From IMG/VR virus record IMGVR_UViG_3300015371_000038, positions 1 to 59,858 of that record: 59,858 nucleotides of DNA. The stretch is one strand, 5' to 3'. The notes below the pieces were generated by a model that worked only from the letters and a program-made list of their open reading frames with translations, did no database searches and was not told where the DNA came from. The DNA comes from a virus. The position numbers and the translations under genes were made by a program. Shown here in pieces: positions 1 through 8,090 of this stretch. Position 1 is the stretch's first letter; every line of letters begins with the position of its first letter.

Positions 1-220
1 CTAGGTTCGGGCACCACTGCCACATCGGTCCGCTCGGGTCAGCCGCGAACTTCTCCGGATCGGGACACTCGTAGACCACGGTCACCAGCCCCTCGATGGG
101 CTCCCCGCCCCATATCCCAGGCGAGGGATCAATGACCCCGACCGTCTTGCGCTCGGCCAGCGCCTCGATGCGCTTGATGTTGGGGTGCAGGTTCTCAGGC
201 GTCATGCGGTACTCAGGCAC
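1..220 (-). CDS. Hypothetical protein, 3' end beyond the window
   Basis: The frame is open on the minus strand from a GTG at 220 to the window edge, about 73 codons beginning VPEYRMTPENLHPNIKRIEA. The start is supported by a GGAGATG ribosome-binding site just upstream. It overlaps the stop of the preceding gene by 8 bases through the string GTGCCTGA, a junction used again at 920. I recognise no family. It is the last visible member of the leftward string and continues outside the window. Confidence 0.65.
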   Translation of the reverse strand, partial: MPEYRMTPENLHPNIKRIEALAERKTVGVIDPSPGIWGGEPIEGLVTVVYECPDPEKFAADPSGPMWQWCPNL

Positions 221-419
221 GGCGCATCTCCTCGATGATGCGGCGCAGAGAGGCGCTCCCTTCACGTGTTCGTATCTGCTGCTCGATCTCGTCCAGCACA
301 GCGTTCTGCCAGAAGGCGATGGTGTGCCAGTCACCGCATACGCAGCGGGCCATGAACGCGTTGTCATCCGGCTCTGGTCCGGTTGGCGTGTTGCGGGCGG
401 GAAAGTGCTTATCGCTCAT
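213..419 (-). CDS. Hypothetical protein, 68 aa
   Basis: A small soluble protein starting MSDKHFPARN and ending in a charged stretch (LRRIIEEMRRA). A GAGGAGATG ribosome-binding site lies 8 bases before the ATG. It overlaps both neighbours by a few bases, as expected in a translationally coupled phage operon. The C-terminal helix (EEMRRA) resembles the C-terminus of the next upstream gene product (EEMRHER), so the two may be distant paralogues. Function unknown. Confidence 0.68.
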   Translation of the reverse strand: MSDKHFPARNTPTGPEPDDNAFMARCVCGDWHTIAFWQNAVLDEIEQQIRTREGSASLRRIIEEMRRA

Positions 420-711
420 GCCGCATCTCCTCGATCAACTCGTTCACGATGTCGGCCAGTGAGGTGTCAGGGCCACGAGCATGGGCTCGCATCCCGAACT
501 TCATGGCGAACTCGTCCAGCACAGCGTTCCGCAGCCGGTCGTACTCCCCATCCGTCAGCCCTAGCCCCGTCGTGTACTCCTTCCGCAAAGCATCGCTCTG
601 TTGCGCTGGCCTGTTGCCGCGTCGGTGTTGGCCGTCGTGGCCGAACGGCTCACCGCACCACTCGTAGGTCAGGCAGTAGTCCTTCCGCAAACGGTCATCT
701 TGTTGCGTCAT
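409..711 (-). CDS. Hypothetical protein, 100 aa
   Basis: It starts MTQQDDRLRK with the ATG inside the stop of the upstream gene (ATGA overlap). It contains Cys/His-bearing sequence (YCLTYEWCGEPFGHDGQH) near the N-terminus and a helical C-terminus ending IVNELIEEMRHER. The C-terminus resembles the product of the gene immediately downstream (213-419), suggesting local duplication. No family is recognised. Confidence 0.65.
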   Translation of the reverse strand: MTQQDDRLRKDYCLTYEWCGEPFGHDGQHRRGNRPAQQSDALRKEYTTGLGLTDGEYDRLRNAVLDEFAMKFGMRAHARGPDTSLADIVNELIEEMRHER

Positions 712-920
712 CCGCCTGCCTCCACGGCCATGCGCTGCTCCAGTTCATCGAGCACGACTCGCATGTCGTTCACACGTCTGCGGAACAGTTCGTGTTGACG
801 GGCCTCGACAGCCTGCTTGATGTCCTCGCCTGCGAAGAGGACCTCGCCCAGCAGCGAATCCCACTCCAGCCCCACAGCCTCATCGGGCCGCATCATGTAG
901 TCCTCGGTGATCTCAGGCAC
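708..920 (-). CDS. Hypothetical protein, 70 aa
   Basis: The GTG at 920 (VPEITEDYMM) is preferred over the ATG at 944, because the AAGGAGG ribosome-binding site lies between the two. With this start it overlaps the upstream stop by 8 bases (GTGCCTGA). The sequence is acidic and probably helical in its second half (DIKQAVEARQHELFRRRVND). Function unknown; member of the overlapping leftward operon. Confidence 0.65.
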   Translation of the reverse strand: MPEITEDYMMRPDEAVGLEWDSLLGEVLFAGEDIKQAVEARQHELFRRRVNDMRVVLDELEQRMAVEAGG

Positions 921-1095
921 CCTTTCCTCCTTGTACCAACGCACTCGGGTTGTCGAGCATGATGGTTAGCCGTTCGATCACTCCGAGCAGGACTTCCCGC
1001 GCATCTATATCTCCCTCATCCACTGTTCGCAGGTCGATCATCACGTCCCTCCGCAGCCGTTGGAGGTCATAACGCCGTACGGCCCACTCAGGCAT
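913..1095 (-). CDS. Hypothetical protein, 60 aa
   Basis: A small helical protein starting MPEWAVRRYD and ending ALVQGGKGA. The ATG at 1095 overlaps the end of the upstream gene by 8 bases and is preceded by GGGAG at 9 bases. A longer frame extending to 1158 only reads through the neighbouring gene in another phase. No family recognised. Confidence 0.62.
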   Translation of the reverse strand: MPEWAVRRYDLQRLRRDVMIDLRTVDEGDIDAREVLLGVIERLTIMLDNPSALVQGGKGA

Positions 1096-1363
1096 CCCAG
1101 TCCACTCCCGTGATTGCGCTGCTCTCGTGCAATGCGACAGGCCACCGCGCCAACTCACTGCGACGCTCGTTCGGCACCACCTGCGGTACGTCCAGGCGGA
1201 ACCACATCACCTGCCTCGTGGTGATTGCCCGGGCCAGCACCTCGACCAGCCCGAACAACCCGCTATACGGCACCTTGAGCCACATCTCCGCCACACGCTT
1301 GCGCCCCAACAGGGAGCGGTAGCGCAGGACGAAGATGCGGGGTGGTGCGTCACCCTGTGCCAT
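1088..1363 (-). CDS. Hypothetical protein, 91 aa
   Basis: It starts MAQGDAPPRIFVLRYRSLLG with GAGGTAG upstream. The predicted fold mixes strand and helix, with a basic N-terminal half. It overlaps both neighbours (14 and 8 bases). No recognisable motif; function unknown. Confidence 0.65.
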   Translation of the reverse strand: MAQGDAPPRIFVLRYRSLLGRKRVAEMWLKVPYSGLFGLVEVLARAITTRQVMWFRLDVPQVVPNERRSELARWPVALHESSAITGVDWDA

Positions 1364-1547
1364 CGTCTACCTCATTGACCTCGACAATCTGCGAGAACGG
1401 ATAGGCGATGTGCTGCGTCCGCTCCCGCCACATGTCGATGCTCTCGCCTGGTGACTGACGCATAGCCATCGTCAGCCACTCCTCGACCGCCTTCCACTCC
1501 TGTCGCTCTAGCCGCAGCAGACGGAGTTCTTCGGGGAGGAAGGGCAT
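1350..1547 (-). CDS. Hypothetical protein, 65 aa
   Basis: It starts MPFLPEELRLLRLERQEWKA at an ATG that shares one base with the upstream stop (TGATG), so translation is probably coupled. The N-terminal half is a charged amphipathic helix and the end is acidic. No family recognised. Confidence 0.62.
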   Translation of the reverse strand: MPFLPEELRLLRLERQEWKAVEEWLTMAMRQSPGESIDMWRERTQHIAYPFSQIVEVNEVDDGTG

Positions 1548-1855
1548 CAGTTCAGGTCCATCTCGTCATCGAGGATGCGCTCGATGCGGCTCATGCCTGA
1601 CCCATCCTCTCGGCTCCACGATGAGCCCATATCTGCGGCCTGAAAGCCGCCCCGCTGCTGTGTGCCCTCTGCATGCAACACCACCTCGGATGCACCCGTG
1701 TCGGCATGCACCTCTTCGACCGTCATCTTGGCTCCGATGTGCATGGCCCGGATGCCCTCACGCAGCACCCCGAACATATCGGTCGTGTCCCAGGTGTCCG
1801 CACCCTCGGGATGCGTGACCTTGAGGATCACGCTGAACCACTGCTCGTTACTCAC
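1547..1855 (-). CDS. Hypothetical protein, 102 aa
   Basis: The GTG at 1855 (VSNEQWFSVILKVTHPEGAD) is chosen because GGAGGAG lies just upstream. The longer frame to 2053 is only a shadow of the neighbouring gene. The product looks alpha/beta, with an N-terminal strand (WFSVILKVTH) and an acidic C-terminus (RILDDEMDLN). Function unknown. Confidence 0.65.
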   Translation of the reverse strand: MSNEQWFSVILKVTHPEGADTWDTTDMFGVLREGIRAMHIGAKMTVEEVHADTGASEVVLHAEGTQQRGGFQAADMGSSWSREDGSGMSRIERILDDEMDLN

Positions 1856-2108
1856 TGAACTCCTCCGCGTATTCAGCCAACTGGTTGTAGGCAGAGTCGA
1901 GCGTGGCGATCTCCGCCTTGGACCATCCGCTACCCTCGTCTGCCAGGTACGCATCCGGCACGTACTCGTACAGGAAGCGACGCACCGCATTGATCTCCGC
2001 CTTGGTGAGGTCAACGACCTGGCGCTCGATGACCTCGACCCACGGCGGGCCAAGCGGGGTGTCGGACATCCGCACCCCGCTATTGGCCGTGTTGACGTAC
2101 TTCTTCAC
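1848..2108 (-). CDS. Hypothetical protein, 86 aa
   Basis: The GTG at 2108 overlaps the upstream stop by four bases (GTGA) and follows a strong AGGAGGTG ribosome-binding site 5 bases away. The product starts VKKYVNTANSGVRMSD and has an acidic helical C-terminus (YNQLAEYAEEFSE). No family recognised. Confidence 0.66.
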   Translation of the reverse strand: MKKYVNTANSGVRMSDTPLGPPWVEVIERQVVDLTKAEINAVRRFLYEYVPDAYLADEGSGWSKAEIATLDSAYNQLAEYAEEFSE

Positions 2109-2374
2109 CCGAACACCTCCTTGAGGTGATCGACGTACCCGTAGAAGCCGTCGATCTTCTTGCCGCACATGCAGGTGCGGAGGGCGAAGTCAGCGACATC
2201 AACCTCACCCTTTCGCGGCATGGCCGAGAATGTCAGCGACTCCTCGACCAGCCGGAACACCAAGCCGTTGATGGTCTGCTCGTCCTCATCGCTCAGTGAG
2301 GGGATGTGCTGATCGAGCAGGCGGATGACCTCCCCGTGCAGCATCATCCCGGGCGCTCGATACGTGTCACTCAT
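2105..2374 (-). CDS. Hypothetical protein, 89 aa
   Basis: It starts MSDTYRAPGMMLHGEVIRLL after AAGGAGGATGAGG. The product is mostly helical (LDQHIPSLSDEDEQTINGLV) and has a CMCGKK pair near the C-terminus that could bind metal with help from another chain. The longer upstream frame is a shadow. Function unknown. Confidence 0.65.
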   Translation of the reverse strand: MSDTYRAPGMMLHGEVIRLLDQHIPSLSDEDEQTINGLVFRLVEESLTFSAMPRKGEVDVADFALRTCMCGKKIDGFYGYVDHLKEVFG

Positions 2375-2678
2375 CCTCATCCTCCTTGGCCGGGACGGTG
2401 ACCACCTCCCAGCCCTTCCACACCAGGTTCGGGTTGGCGAGCAGCGCGTCCAACTTGTCATCCAAGCGGATGGACTTGTCCGACCCGCGCTCGACCACGA
2501 GGAACATGCTGTCCACCGCATCCTTGGGAAACTCGTGTCGCTCTATGTGGGTCTTGACGAATATCTCCGACGGCAGCGTGGTCAACGCCCCTTGGTAGCA
2601 CTGCAAGCAGTACAGCCGCCGCCTGCGCTCCTCCATGTACAGGAGGCCCTCCCGGAACACGCGATCACTGCTCGACAT
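2367..2678 (-). CDS. Hypothetical protein, 103 aa, with one CxxC
   Basis: It starts MSSSDRVFREGLLYMEERRR with GGAG 7 bases before the ATG. A CLQC pair at about residues 24-27 with later His residues suggests a partial zinc site. The C-terminus is strongly acidic (AKEDEDE). It overlaps the RadC-like gene by 14 bases. Unrecognised. Confidence 0.66.
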   Translation of the reverse strand: MSSSDRVFREGLLYMEERRRRLYCLQCYQGALTTLPSEIFVKTHIERHEFPKDAVDSMFLVVERGSDKSIRLDDKLDALLANPNLVWKGWEVVTVPAKEDEDE

Positions 2679-3228
2679 GTCGAATCTCCACCGGCTGCAC
2701 TACCTCTGAGGCAGCCACTGTCTCGGGGTCCTCGGGCAACCCGATCATCCCCTGCTCTCGGAATGAGAACACCTGATCGGGCGGGCCGATGATGAGGTGG
2801 TCCTCCATCCGTAGGCCATTGCTGTTGGCGGCGGTCATCACCTTCTTGGTCAGGTCGATGTCCTCCCGCGAGGGAAGGACGACACCCGACGGATGGTTGT
2901 GAACGAGCCAGAACCGATCCGCGCCTACCTGGTGGATGGCCTTCATCGTGACCGGGATCGAGACATCGACCGAGTGGTAGCCACCTCGCGCCACCTCGGC
3001 AATGCTGATTCGCTTGGCACGCCGCAGTTGCTTGGCTGCGTCGAAGGCGAGCACCCAGACGGACTCTTGCACTCGGTCGTACAGCCCCCACTGCACGAGG
3101 AGGTCGAACACGTCTGTGACGGCTGGCAACATCTGCCGCTTGACGACTCGCATCTCGAACCGGACATACTGAACCTCCACCTCCTCATTGTCTGACATTC
3201 CCGTAGTCGGGTCAAGCACTTCTACCAC
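2665..3228 (-). CDS. RadC/JAB-domain (MPN) protein
   Basis: The C-terminal two thirds match the RadC family JAB metalloprotease fold. HNHPSG is at about residues 110-115, followed by PSREDIDLTKKV and DHLIIG. The two histidines and Asp123 fit the JAMM metal ligands. The upstream Glu usually found in the PREVF motif of RadC is not obvious; the aligned stretch reads VSIPVTMKAI, so metal catalysis may be altered. The helix-hairpin-helix N-terminus of long RadC proteins is absent. RadC-like JAB proteins are common in plasmids and phages and their role is unsettled. An alternative ATG lies at 3198. Confidence 0.85.
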   Translation of the reverse strand: MVEVLDPTTGMSDNEEVEVQYVRFEMRVVKRQMLPAVTDVFDLLVQWGLYDRVQESVWVLAFDAAKQLRRAKRISIAEVARGGYHSVDVSIPVTMKAIHQVGADRFWLVHNHPSGVVLPSREDIDLTKKVMTAANSNGLRMEDHLIIGPPDQVFSFREQGMIGLPEDPETVAASEVVQPVEIRHVEQ

Positions 3229-3391
3229 GAATCTCGCCTAGCAGACGCAGAGCCTCGGTCGTCTCGTTGCGAGCCGTTGGAGGCGCGTTGGGGCTCATGT
3301 GGAACAGGGCATCGCGCAGCGCCTTCTCCAGGCGCAACGCCTCATGCTCGGTCATTAGGTGTGCGATCAACTGATCGTCTGCCTCGGTCAT
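3212..3391 (-). CDS. Hypothetical protein, 59 aa
   Basis: A short frame read directly from the sequence, starting MTEADDQLIAHLMTEHEALR and ending LLGEIRGRSA. The ATG at 3391 abuts the stop of the upstream gene, and the frame overlaps the RadC-like gene by 17 bases if that gene starts at 3228. It fills the only gap between these genes. The product is helical and acidic; function unknown. Confidence 0.6.
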   Translation of the reverse strand: MTEADDQLIAHLMTEHEALRLEKALRDALFHMSPNAPPTARNETTEALRLLGEIRGRSA

Positions 3392-4023
3392 CAGAACGCC
3401 TCCTCATCTGGCTCGATGTAGTTCCATTCGCTCTCGGTGGCCTCCACGGTGGTGGCCGTCATCGTGGCGGAGTTCGTCCACTGCGCGTATGTGGCCTCCC
3501 TCCCTCTCCGCTGCTGGTCCTCCCACTCACTGCGTCGTCCCACGAGCGATCTCCAGTACGCGCCCATCCGATCCGCTCGGAGTCGGAGTTCCTCAAGCAC
3601 AGGCTGAGTTGAACCCCGCATCGCCTGCGCTTCTCGCCAGTAGGCGTACGCCGCGTCGAATGCGCGCCGTGCCTCATCAACGGCGGTCAGTGACGGCACA
3701 TCGTGAGGGTTGATCTCCTCGACTATCTGCGGCTGCTCAGGCCGCATCTCCACGCGATCCAACGCAGCCTCCACGGCTCGTCGTTCCCGCGACTGGCGGG
3801 CTCGATCAGCGGGTGACTGGATACGTCCCTCACGTACCAGGAGCCGGTAGCAGCCCCGGCACAAGGCTCGGTTGTACTCTCGCTCGGCGTAGCGCAGATA
3901 CGGCCCGAAGCCCGCCACGCGGGCGAACTCGCGACGGCTGGTGCGCCGCGTACAGTGATCGCACGTGCCAGGCGGTGCCACGCCTGTGCTGCGCCTGCGA
4001 TTTGCCGACTCCCTGCGAGGCAT
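3391..4023 (-). CDS. Zinc-finger hypothetical protein, 210 aa
   Basis: The basic N-terminus carries two Cys pairs, CDHC near residue 21 and CRGC near residue 55, separated by about 30 residues, which suggests one four-cysteine zinc site. The rest is helical and charged (RQSRERRAVEAALDRVEMRP). The layout resembles phage HNH-adjacent or DNA-binding proteins, but I see no catalytic HNH motif. Its ATG overlaps the amidotransferase stop on its 5' side (TAATG). Confidence 0.68.
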   Translation of the reverse strand: MPRRESANRRRSTGVAPPGTCDHCTRRTSRREFARVAGFGPYLRYAEREYNRALCRGCYRLLVREGRIQSPADRARQSRERRAVEAALDRVEMRPEQPQIVEEINPHDVPSLTAVDEARRAFDAAYAYWREAQAMRGSTQPVLEELRLRADRMGAYWRSLVGRRSEWEDQQRRGREATYAQWTNSATMTATTVEATESEWNYIEPDEEAF

Positions 4024-5273
4024 TAGTGCATTCCCGCCCGATTACCTTCGAGCAACGCACCCATGCCCTCCTCTTCCCAGAACTCCACACAGGGCCGACA
4101 CACCCACGCATCCGCCCCGCTGTTGTACTGCGCGTCCTCATTGGCGGGCTCGTTGCAGATTTCACAGATGGACTGATCGAGCCTTACGGCGCTTTCCTCG
4201 TCCTCGTCCTCCCTTGAACTCACCGCCTTTGACGTAGTCACTGGTGAAGTGCTTGCGGTGGCGGCGTCGGCGGGGATTCCCATCCTTCGCAGAATGTTGG
4301 TGGTCGAGTCCTCGCTCGGGGAAGATGGTGAGGTTGCTGGTGCTTTTCCCTTTGTGGTCGTGCCACCCCCCTCGCGGCTGACCGATGCCACTTGGTACGG
4401 GTGCTTCACGTTCACGTCGTAGTTATCGTCGTAGTAGCCATCGGCATAGATCGACGTGGACCCACGCCAGTTCCCACCACCGTGGCTGTAGCCGCCGTAC
4501 ACCTGGGTGGTGTACTGCTTGAACTTCACCGGCCAGGAATCCCATTCGAGGATGTCCTTGCTCTTGAACAGGTAGAGCGTGTCCTCCTTGAGGTTGATGG
4601 TCAGCCAGTTGTCTCCGAACACGCTCCACAGCACGCTGCTGAGGTGGTCGTACTGGCTGGACCAGAACATCGTGCCCAAGGTGGGCACCCACGCTGCATT
4701 GAGCGGGTTGCTGTGGCTCACCATCCACAGGCCCTTGGCATGCCGCGTGTCATGCCAGACCAAGGCAGCGCTGCCGCTGATCTTGGAGATGGCGTCGATG
4801 TAGTTCTCAGGACCCGCGTGATCGAACAGACGGAACGCCGCCTGACTATCGACCCGGGCGCTCGTCCAGTCCTTGTACTCGATGTCCTGGGCCTTGCGGA
4901 TGTCGGCCTCGATGCCACCGTGGTTCGAGATCACACCGTTGTGCGTCCCGATCACGTTCCCTTCGAGGAAGGGATGCGCGTTCTTGTCCACGTTGCCACC
5001 CATCGTCCCGTAGCGGGTGTGACCGATGCTCAACTGAGCAGAGTCACGCATCGCCTTACGAGCCAGCGGGTCATCCACGAAGCGCATCGACGGGACGGCA
5101 CGCTTGTAGATGGATCGCTCGTCACCCTGAATGGTGGCGATCCCAGTGGCATCCGTGCCACGCGCGGCATTCGCCACCAGCAGCCCTTCCAACACGCGGG
5201 CGCGCATCAGTCGGTGCCGCTGGCTCAGGTCCTTGTACTTGTCTTGGGTAAACGAACCACACAGTCCGCACAT
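4023..5273 (-). CDS. Class II glutamine amidotransferase with C-terminal zinc ribbon
   Basis: An N-terminal Ntn-type glutaminase domain. Met1 is followed by the nucleophile Cys2 (MCGLCGSF), with GHTRYGTMGG at 84-93, NAHPF at 98-102 and THNGVISNHGG at 110-120. These are the landmark motifs of the purF/glmS/asnB glutaminase family, which releases ammonia from glutamine for a partner synthase. No synthase domain follows. Instead there is a Ser/Thr-rich linker and a CxxC...CxxC ribbon (CEIC and CRPC) near residues 370-395. The amidoligase gene lies immediately upstream with no gap, so the pair probably transfers glutamine-derived nitrogen to an unknown acceptor. Confidence 0.9.
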   Translation of the reverse strand: MCGLCGSFTQDKYKDLSQRHRLMRARVLEGLLVANAARGTDATGIATIQGDERSIYKRAVPSMRFVDDPLARKAMRDSAQLSIGHTRYGTMGGNVDKNAHPFLEGNVIGTHNGVISNHGGIEADIRKAQDIEYKDWTSARVDSQAAFRLFDHAGPENYIDAISKISGSAALVWHDTRHAKGLWMVSHSNPLNAAWVPTLGTMFWSSQYDHLSSVLWSVFGDNWLTINLKEDTLYLFKSKDILEWDSWPVKFKQYTTQVYGGYSHGGGNWRGSTSIYADGYYDDNYDVNVKHPYQVASVSREGGGTTTKGKAPATSPSSPSEDSTTNILRRMGIPADAATASTSPVTTSKAVSSREDEDEESAVRLDQSICEICNEPANEDAQYNSGADAWVCRPCVEFWEEEGMGALLEGNRAGMH

Positions 5274-7085
5274 TTAGAACTCCACCTCGTCTTCCGCTAC
5301 GGCAGCGCTGATCGGTCGTGACGAGACCGGGCGAGCGATGCCATTCAGTCGATTGAACTCAGGCTCCGTCAGGAACTGACGGCCATTCCCCGTCCCGATG
5401 TACATGCCCAACTCATCGAGTTCGCCATGCTCATCCGGGGTGGTCAACGCCGCTGCCCGACGGCAGTACGCGCAGCGCCGAGCGAGGGTTGAGACCGACA
5501 GGCACCAGCGGCAACGCCGATGCGTGCCACGGAACGAGCGGTGCGGCAACAGCAGGGTCGGACGACCACGCTCCGCCACTCCCTCACTCCAGCGCAGCCG
5601 ATAGGCGAGATCGCCCCGCGCCGAGATGATCCGATCCGTCACGTACTTGTACATGTCATCGGACATGCCGAACACGCGCTTCATCAACTTCATCTTGGCC
5701 GGACTCACGTCCTGCGCCACCAACTTCTTGAGCGTCTGCCAGGTGATGCCCTTCTCCACCTTGGCCACGATCAACTGGAGCAGTTCGATGAACTTGAGGA
5801 TGGTGTCCGCGTCGATGCTGCCCTCATGCAGCCGCACCTCCAACGAGCCTCGGTAGTACACCGAGTGGAAGTTGAAGGCGTTGTAACGCGGTCCGCCCTT
5901 GTATTGCTTCTGTCGGTCGATCTCCATCTTGGACATCAACGACTTGGATGACTTGTAGTACGTGAACTCGAAGTCCGGAGCCTTCTTGCCATAGGTGTCG
6001 TAGAACGACCACCCATTCCGGATGGGCGCGCAATAGTTGTTGTGCGCCCGGTCACGCCGCTGCATGGCGAACAGCACGTCTTCCACAGCGAAGAACGTGG
6101 CGAACAGCCGTGACAGGAAGCGCGGGTCCTCCTGCTTGTCACGCAGGTCGATGTGCACATGCAGCCCGCACGATGCGGTCGCGTGATAGCCACCTGCCAG
6201 CAAGGCACTCGTGGCAGTACGCACGTTATCGACCAGCGCATCCATGCGACTGGGCGGCAACGTGACCTCGATCCCGTTGCTCAGGCTGCCATCAGTGGTG
6301 ATCCCGAACCGCTGCGGCAAGCGCAGCCGCCCCGTACCACCTGACCGAATCTCCTCTTCCAACTCGATGGAGGCATAGCGCTTGCCCTCGGCCAACCCAG
6401 GCACGGGGGTGTCGCCATTGAACAACAGTTCTGCCTCACGATAGGGACCGCTGTAGTAACCGCGACCTGGCACGTCTTCGATGACTCCCTCTGCTCGCAT
6501 CTCCTGCTGATCGCTGCATGCCTGACCACCCTGCTCGTGCTGGCAATCCGGGCACATCAGTACCTGGCAGCCATCGCACAGTTCAGGCTGACGGCAGACC
6601 GGCTGTCGCTCGTTACACACACCGCACCGGAACGCAGGCGTGGTGCGCCGCACATGGTTGTGCTGCTGACAGAAGTCGAGATCGCAGTAGCCGCAGTGGC
6701 TGTAGGTCCGGCGTCCATCGCTGCCGATGGCGGGGACCATGCCATCCCGGTTCCGCCTCAGACAGGTGGCTCCATACGAACAGCGCACCATTTCGGGTGG
6801 CTCACTGCTGACGTTACCCTCGATCACCTCATCCGCTACGAATGGCGGGTCAACCGCCAGCGGCGTGATGCGACCGGGACGCTCATACATGAGCGTGACC
6901 TCTCCCGTATCCGGGTCAACCTCAGTCAGCACGCCTCGTGCATCGGGTCTCAGTTCTGGCACAGATGTCTCCTCCTCTACGATCCACCGATCTGTTCCGT
7001 ACTCGTTATCACACGTCGGACATGCGTCGGAACAGGCAAACGCCGTCCCTTCCGCGTCGTAAAACTCAGGCCGAAGTTGTGGCAT
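5274..7085 (-). CDS. Putative amidoligase with N- and C-terminal zinc-binding arms
   Basis: The core at about residues 235-490 matches the phage and fungal amidoligase family (COOH-NH2 ligase, ATP-dependent). It shows an early acidic strand (YASIELEEE), a NGIEVTLP strand and the GLHVHID motif at 307-313. Ahead of it are many Cys/His pairs: CPTC near 22, and HCGYC, CGVC, CDGC and CPDC between 130 and 181. These look like two or more zinc ribbons or a RING/B-box-like unit. Another pair set (CRWC, CAYC) lies near the C-terminus. In published comparative genomics, phage amidoligases pair with class II amidotransferases, as here, and are proposed to amidate peptides, cell-wall or nucleotide substrates. 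The substrate here is unknown. Confidence 0.82.
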   Translation of the reverse strand: MPQLRPEFYDAEGTAFACSDACPTCDNEYGTDRWIVEEETSVPELRPDARGVLTEVDPDTGEVTLMYERPGRITPLAVDPPFVADEVIEGNVSSEPPEMVRCSYGATCLRRNRDGMVPAIGSDGRRTYSHCGYCDLDFCQQHNHVRRTTPAFRCGVCNERQPVCRQPELCDGCQVLMCPDCQHEQGGQACSDQQEMRAEGVIEDVPGRGYYSGPYREAELLFNGDTPVPGLAEGKRYASIELEEEIRSGGTGRLRLPQRFGITTDGSLSNGIEVTLPPSRMDALVDNVRTATSALLAGGYHATASCGLHVHIDLRDKQEDPRFLSRLFATFFAVEDVLFAMQRRDRAHNNYCAPIRNGWSFYDTYGKKAPDFEFTYYKSSKSLMSKMEIDRQKQYKGGPRYNAFNFHSVYYRGSLEVRLHEGSIDADTILKFIELLQLIVAKVEKGITWQTLKKLVAQDVSPAKMKLMKRVFGMSDDMYKYVTDRIISARGDLAYRLRWSEGVAERGRPTLLLPHRSFRGTHRRCRWCLSVSTLARRCAYCRRAAALTTPDEHGELDELGMYIGTGNGRQFLTEPEFNRLNGIARPVSSRPISAAVAEDEVEF

Positions 7086-7458
7086 CAGCCGTCACCCATG
7101 GGTCAGCCAGGCGGTGCTTCAAGTCCACGAGGTGCACCAACTGCTGTGCACTCCGTGAGTACGTCTTGAACACGCTGTCTCGCTCGCCAGCCGCTGCTTG
7201 TCGAGCGGCGACGATGTACTCGGTCAACGTCCACGGCACTCCGATCTCCCCCGCATACACCACGTCATCGGGCTGCGCGGTGCCATCGTTCAACAGGCTG
7301 TCCAGGTGATCGACGGCCTTGTACCAGTTCGAGAAGATGCTCTGGTCCTTCTCGCCTCGCCAGCCCCACGTCACCTGCCACAACTGATCGACCTCACTGG
7401 TGACCGGCTCACCCTCCCGGAACACGGGAATGGTCATGGGCCGGATCGTCAGGCTCAT
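7066..7458 (-). CDS. Hypothetical protein, 130 aa
   Basis: It probably starts MSLTIRPMTIPVFREGEPVT at 7458. ATG and TTG codons at 7488 and 7497 sit on top of the GGGAGGA sequence and are less likely. The product is soluble, with Trp-rich strands (QLWQVTWGWRGEKDQSIF) and a helical second half. It overlaps the amidoligase start by 20 bases and may belong to that unit, but no family is recognised. Confidence 0.64.
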   Translation of the reverse strand: MSLTIRPMTIPVFREGEPVTSEVDQLWQVTWGWRGEKDQSIFSNWYKAVDHLDSLLNDGTAQPDDVVYAGEIGVPWTLTEYIVAARQAAAGERDSVFKTYSRSAQQLVHLVDLKHRLADPWVTADATTSA

Positions 7459-7500
7459 CCGCTCTCTTTCAGGTTCCACTCGCGCCATTCCTCCCAATCC

Positions 7501-7890
7501 TCAGCGTCCAAGTTCCAGCAGTTCCTCCACAGATTCGTAGACCGTTAGCGCCCTGGGCCTACGGACATCAGCCCGGAATCGAGCGGCGTACACGTCGAAC
7601 CCCCGATCCACCAGCAATCGGGCACGAGCCAGCACCTGATCCAGCGCCAACTTGGCACTGGCCACGTGCTCATCGGCGTACGACTCGCCGTATTGGGCAG
7701 CCGTCAACTCGTAGCGCGCCTTGCGTTCGTTTAGGTTCTCGCGCTGCAAGGCACCGACGACCTCGAAGTCGGTCTCACGCTCCCAGTTCTGTCGAGCCAG
7801 CCCGTCACCAAAGGCGGTCACCAACTCCTGACTCTCGGCGTAGACGTAGTTGCCGCTACGGGGATCGCTAAACTGAAAGATTGTTCTCAT
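7501..7890 (-). CDS. Hypothetical protein, 129 aa
   Basis: It starts MRTIFQFSDPRSGNYVYAES at an ATG overlapping the upstream stop. The middle is a long charged helix (LNERKARYELTAAQYGESYA) and the end is acidic (VYESVEELLELGR). No recognised motif. Confidence 0.64.
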   Translation of the reverse strand: MRTIFQFSDPRSGNYVYAESQELVTAFGDGLARQNWERETDFEVVGALQRENLNERKARYELTAAQYGESYADEHVASAKLALDQVLARARLLVDRGFDVYAARFRADVRRPRALTVYESVEELLELGR

Positions 7891-8090
7891 ACGGAGTACC
7901 CCTCCTGTTGGGCCTGATACAACACGTGCCCAGCACGATGGCCAGGCACATCTAGAATCGCCGCCAACTGACGCACTTCCTCAAGGTGCTCAGCGATGAA
8001 CTCCTCTACGAGCACCTCAGCCTCAACGGCCTTGGTGTGCTCGCACTCTCTGAACAGCAGAAACTCAGCGCACATACAGGCGATGGTCAT
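7887..8090 (-). CDS. Hypothetical protein, 67 aa, Cys-containing
   Basis: It starts MTIACMCAEFLLFRECEHTK, giving three cysteines and one histidine in the first 18 residues, which could form a small metal site. The remainder is an acidic helix (EVLVEEFIAEHLEEVRQLAA). ATGA overlap with the upstream gene. Function unknown. Confidence 0.63.
   Translation of the reverse strand: MTIACMCAEFLLFRECEHTKAVEAEVLVEEFIAEHLEEVRQLAAILDVPGHRAGHVLYQAQQEGYSV

Noticed and set aside
96-962. 288-codon plus-strand frame at the left end
   Set aside because: It overlaps five small minus-strand genes that have proper starts and stop-start overlaps, and its composition (Arg/Ser/His-rich) is that of an antisense shadow.
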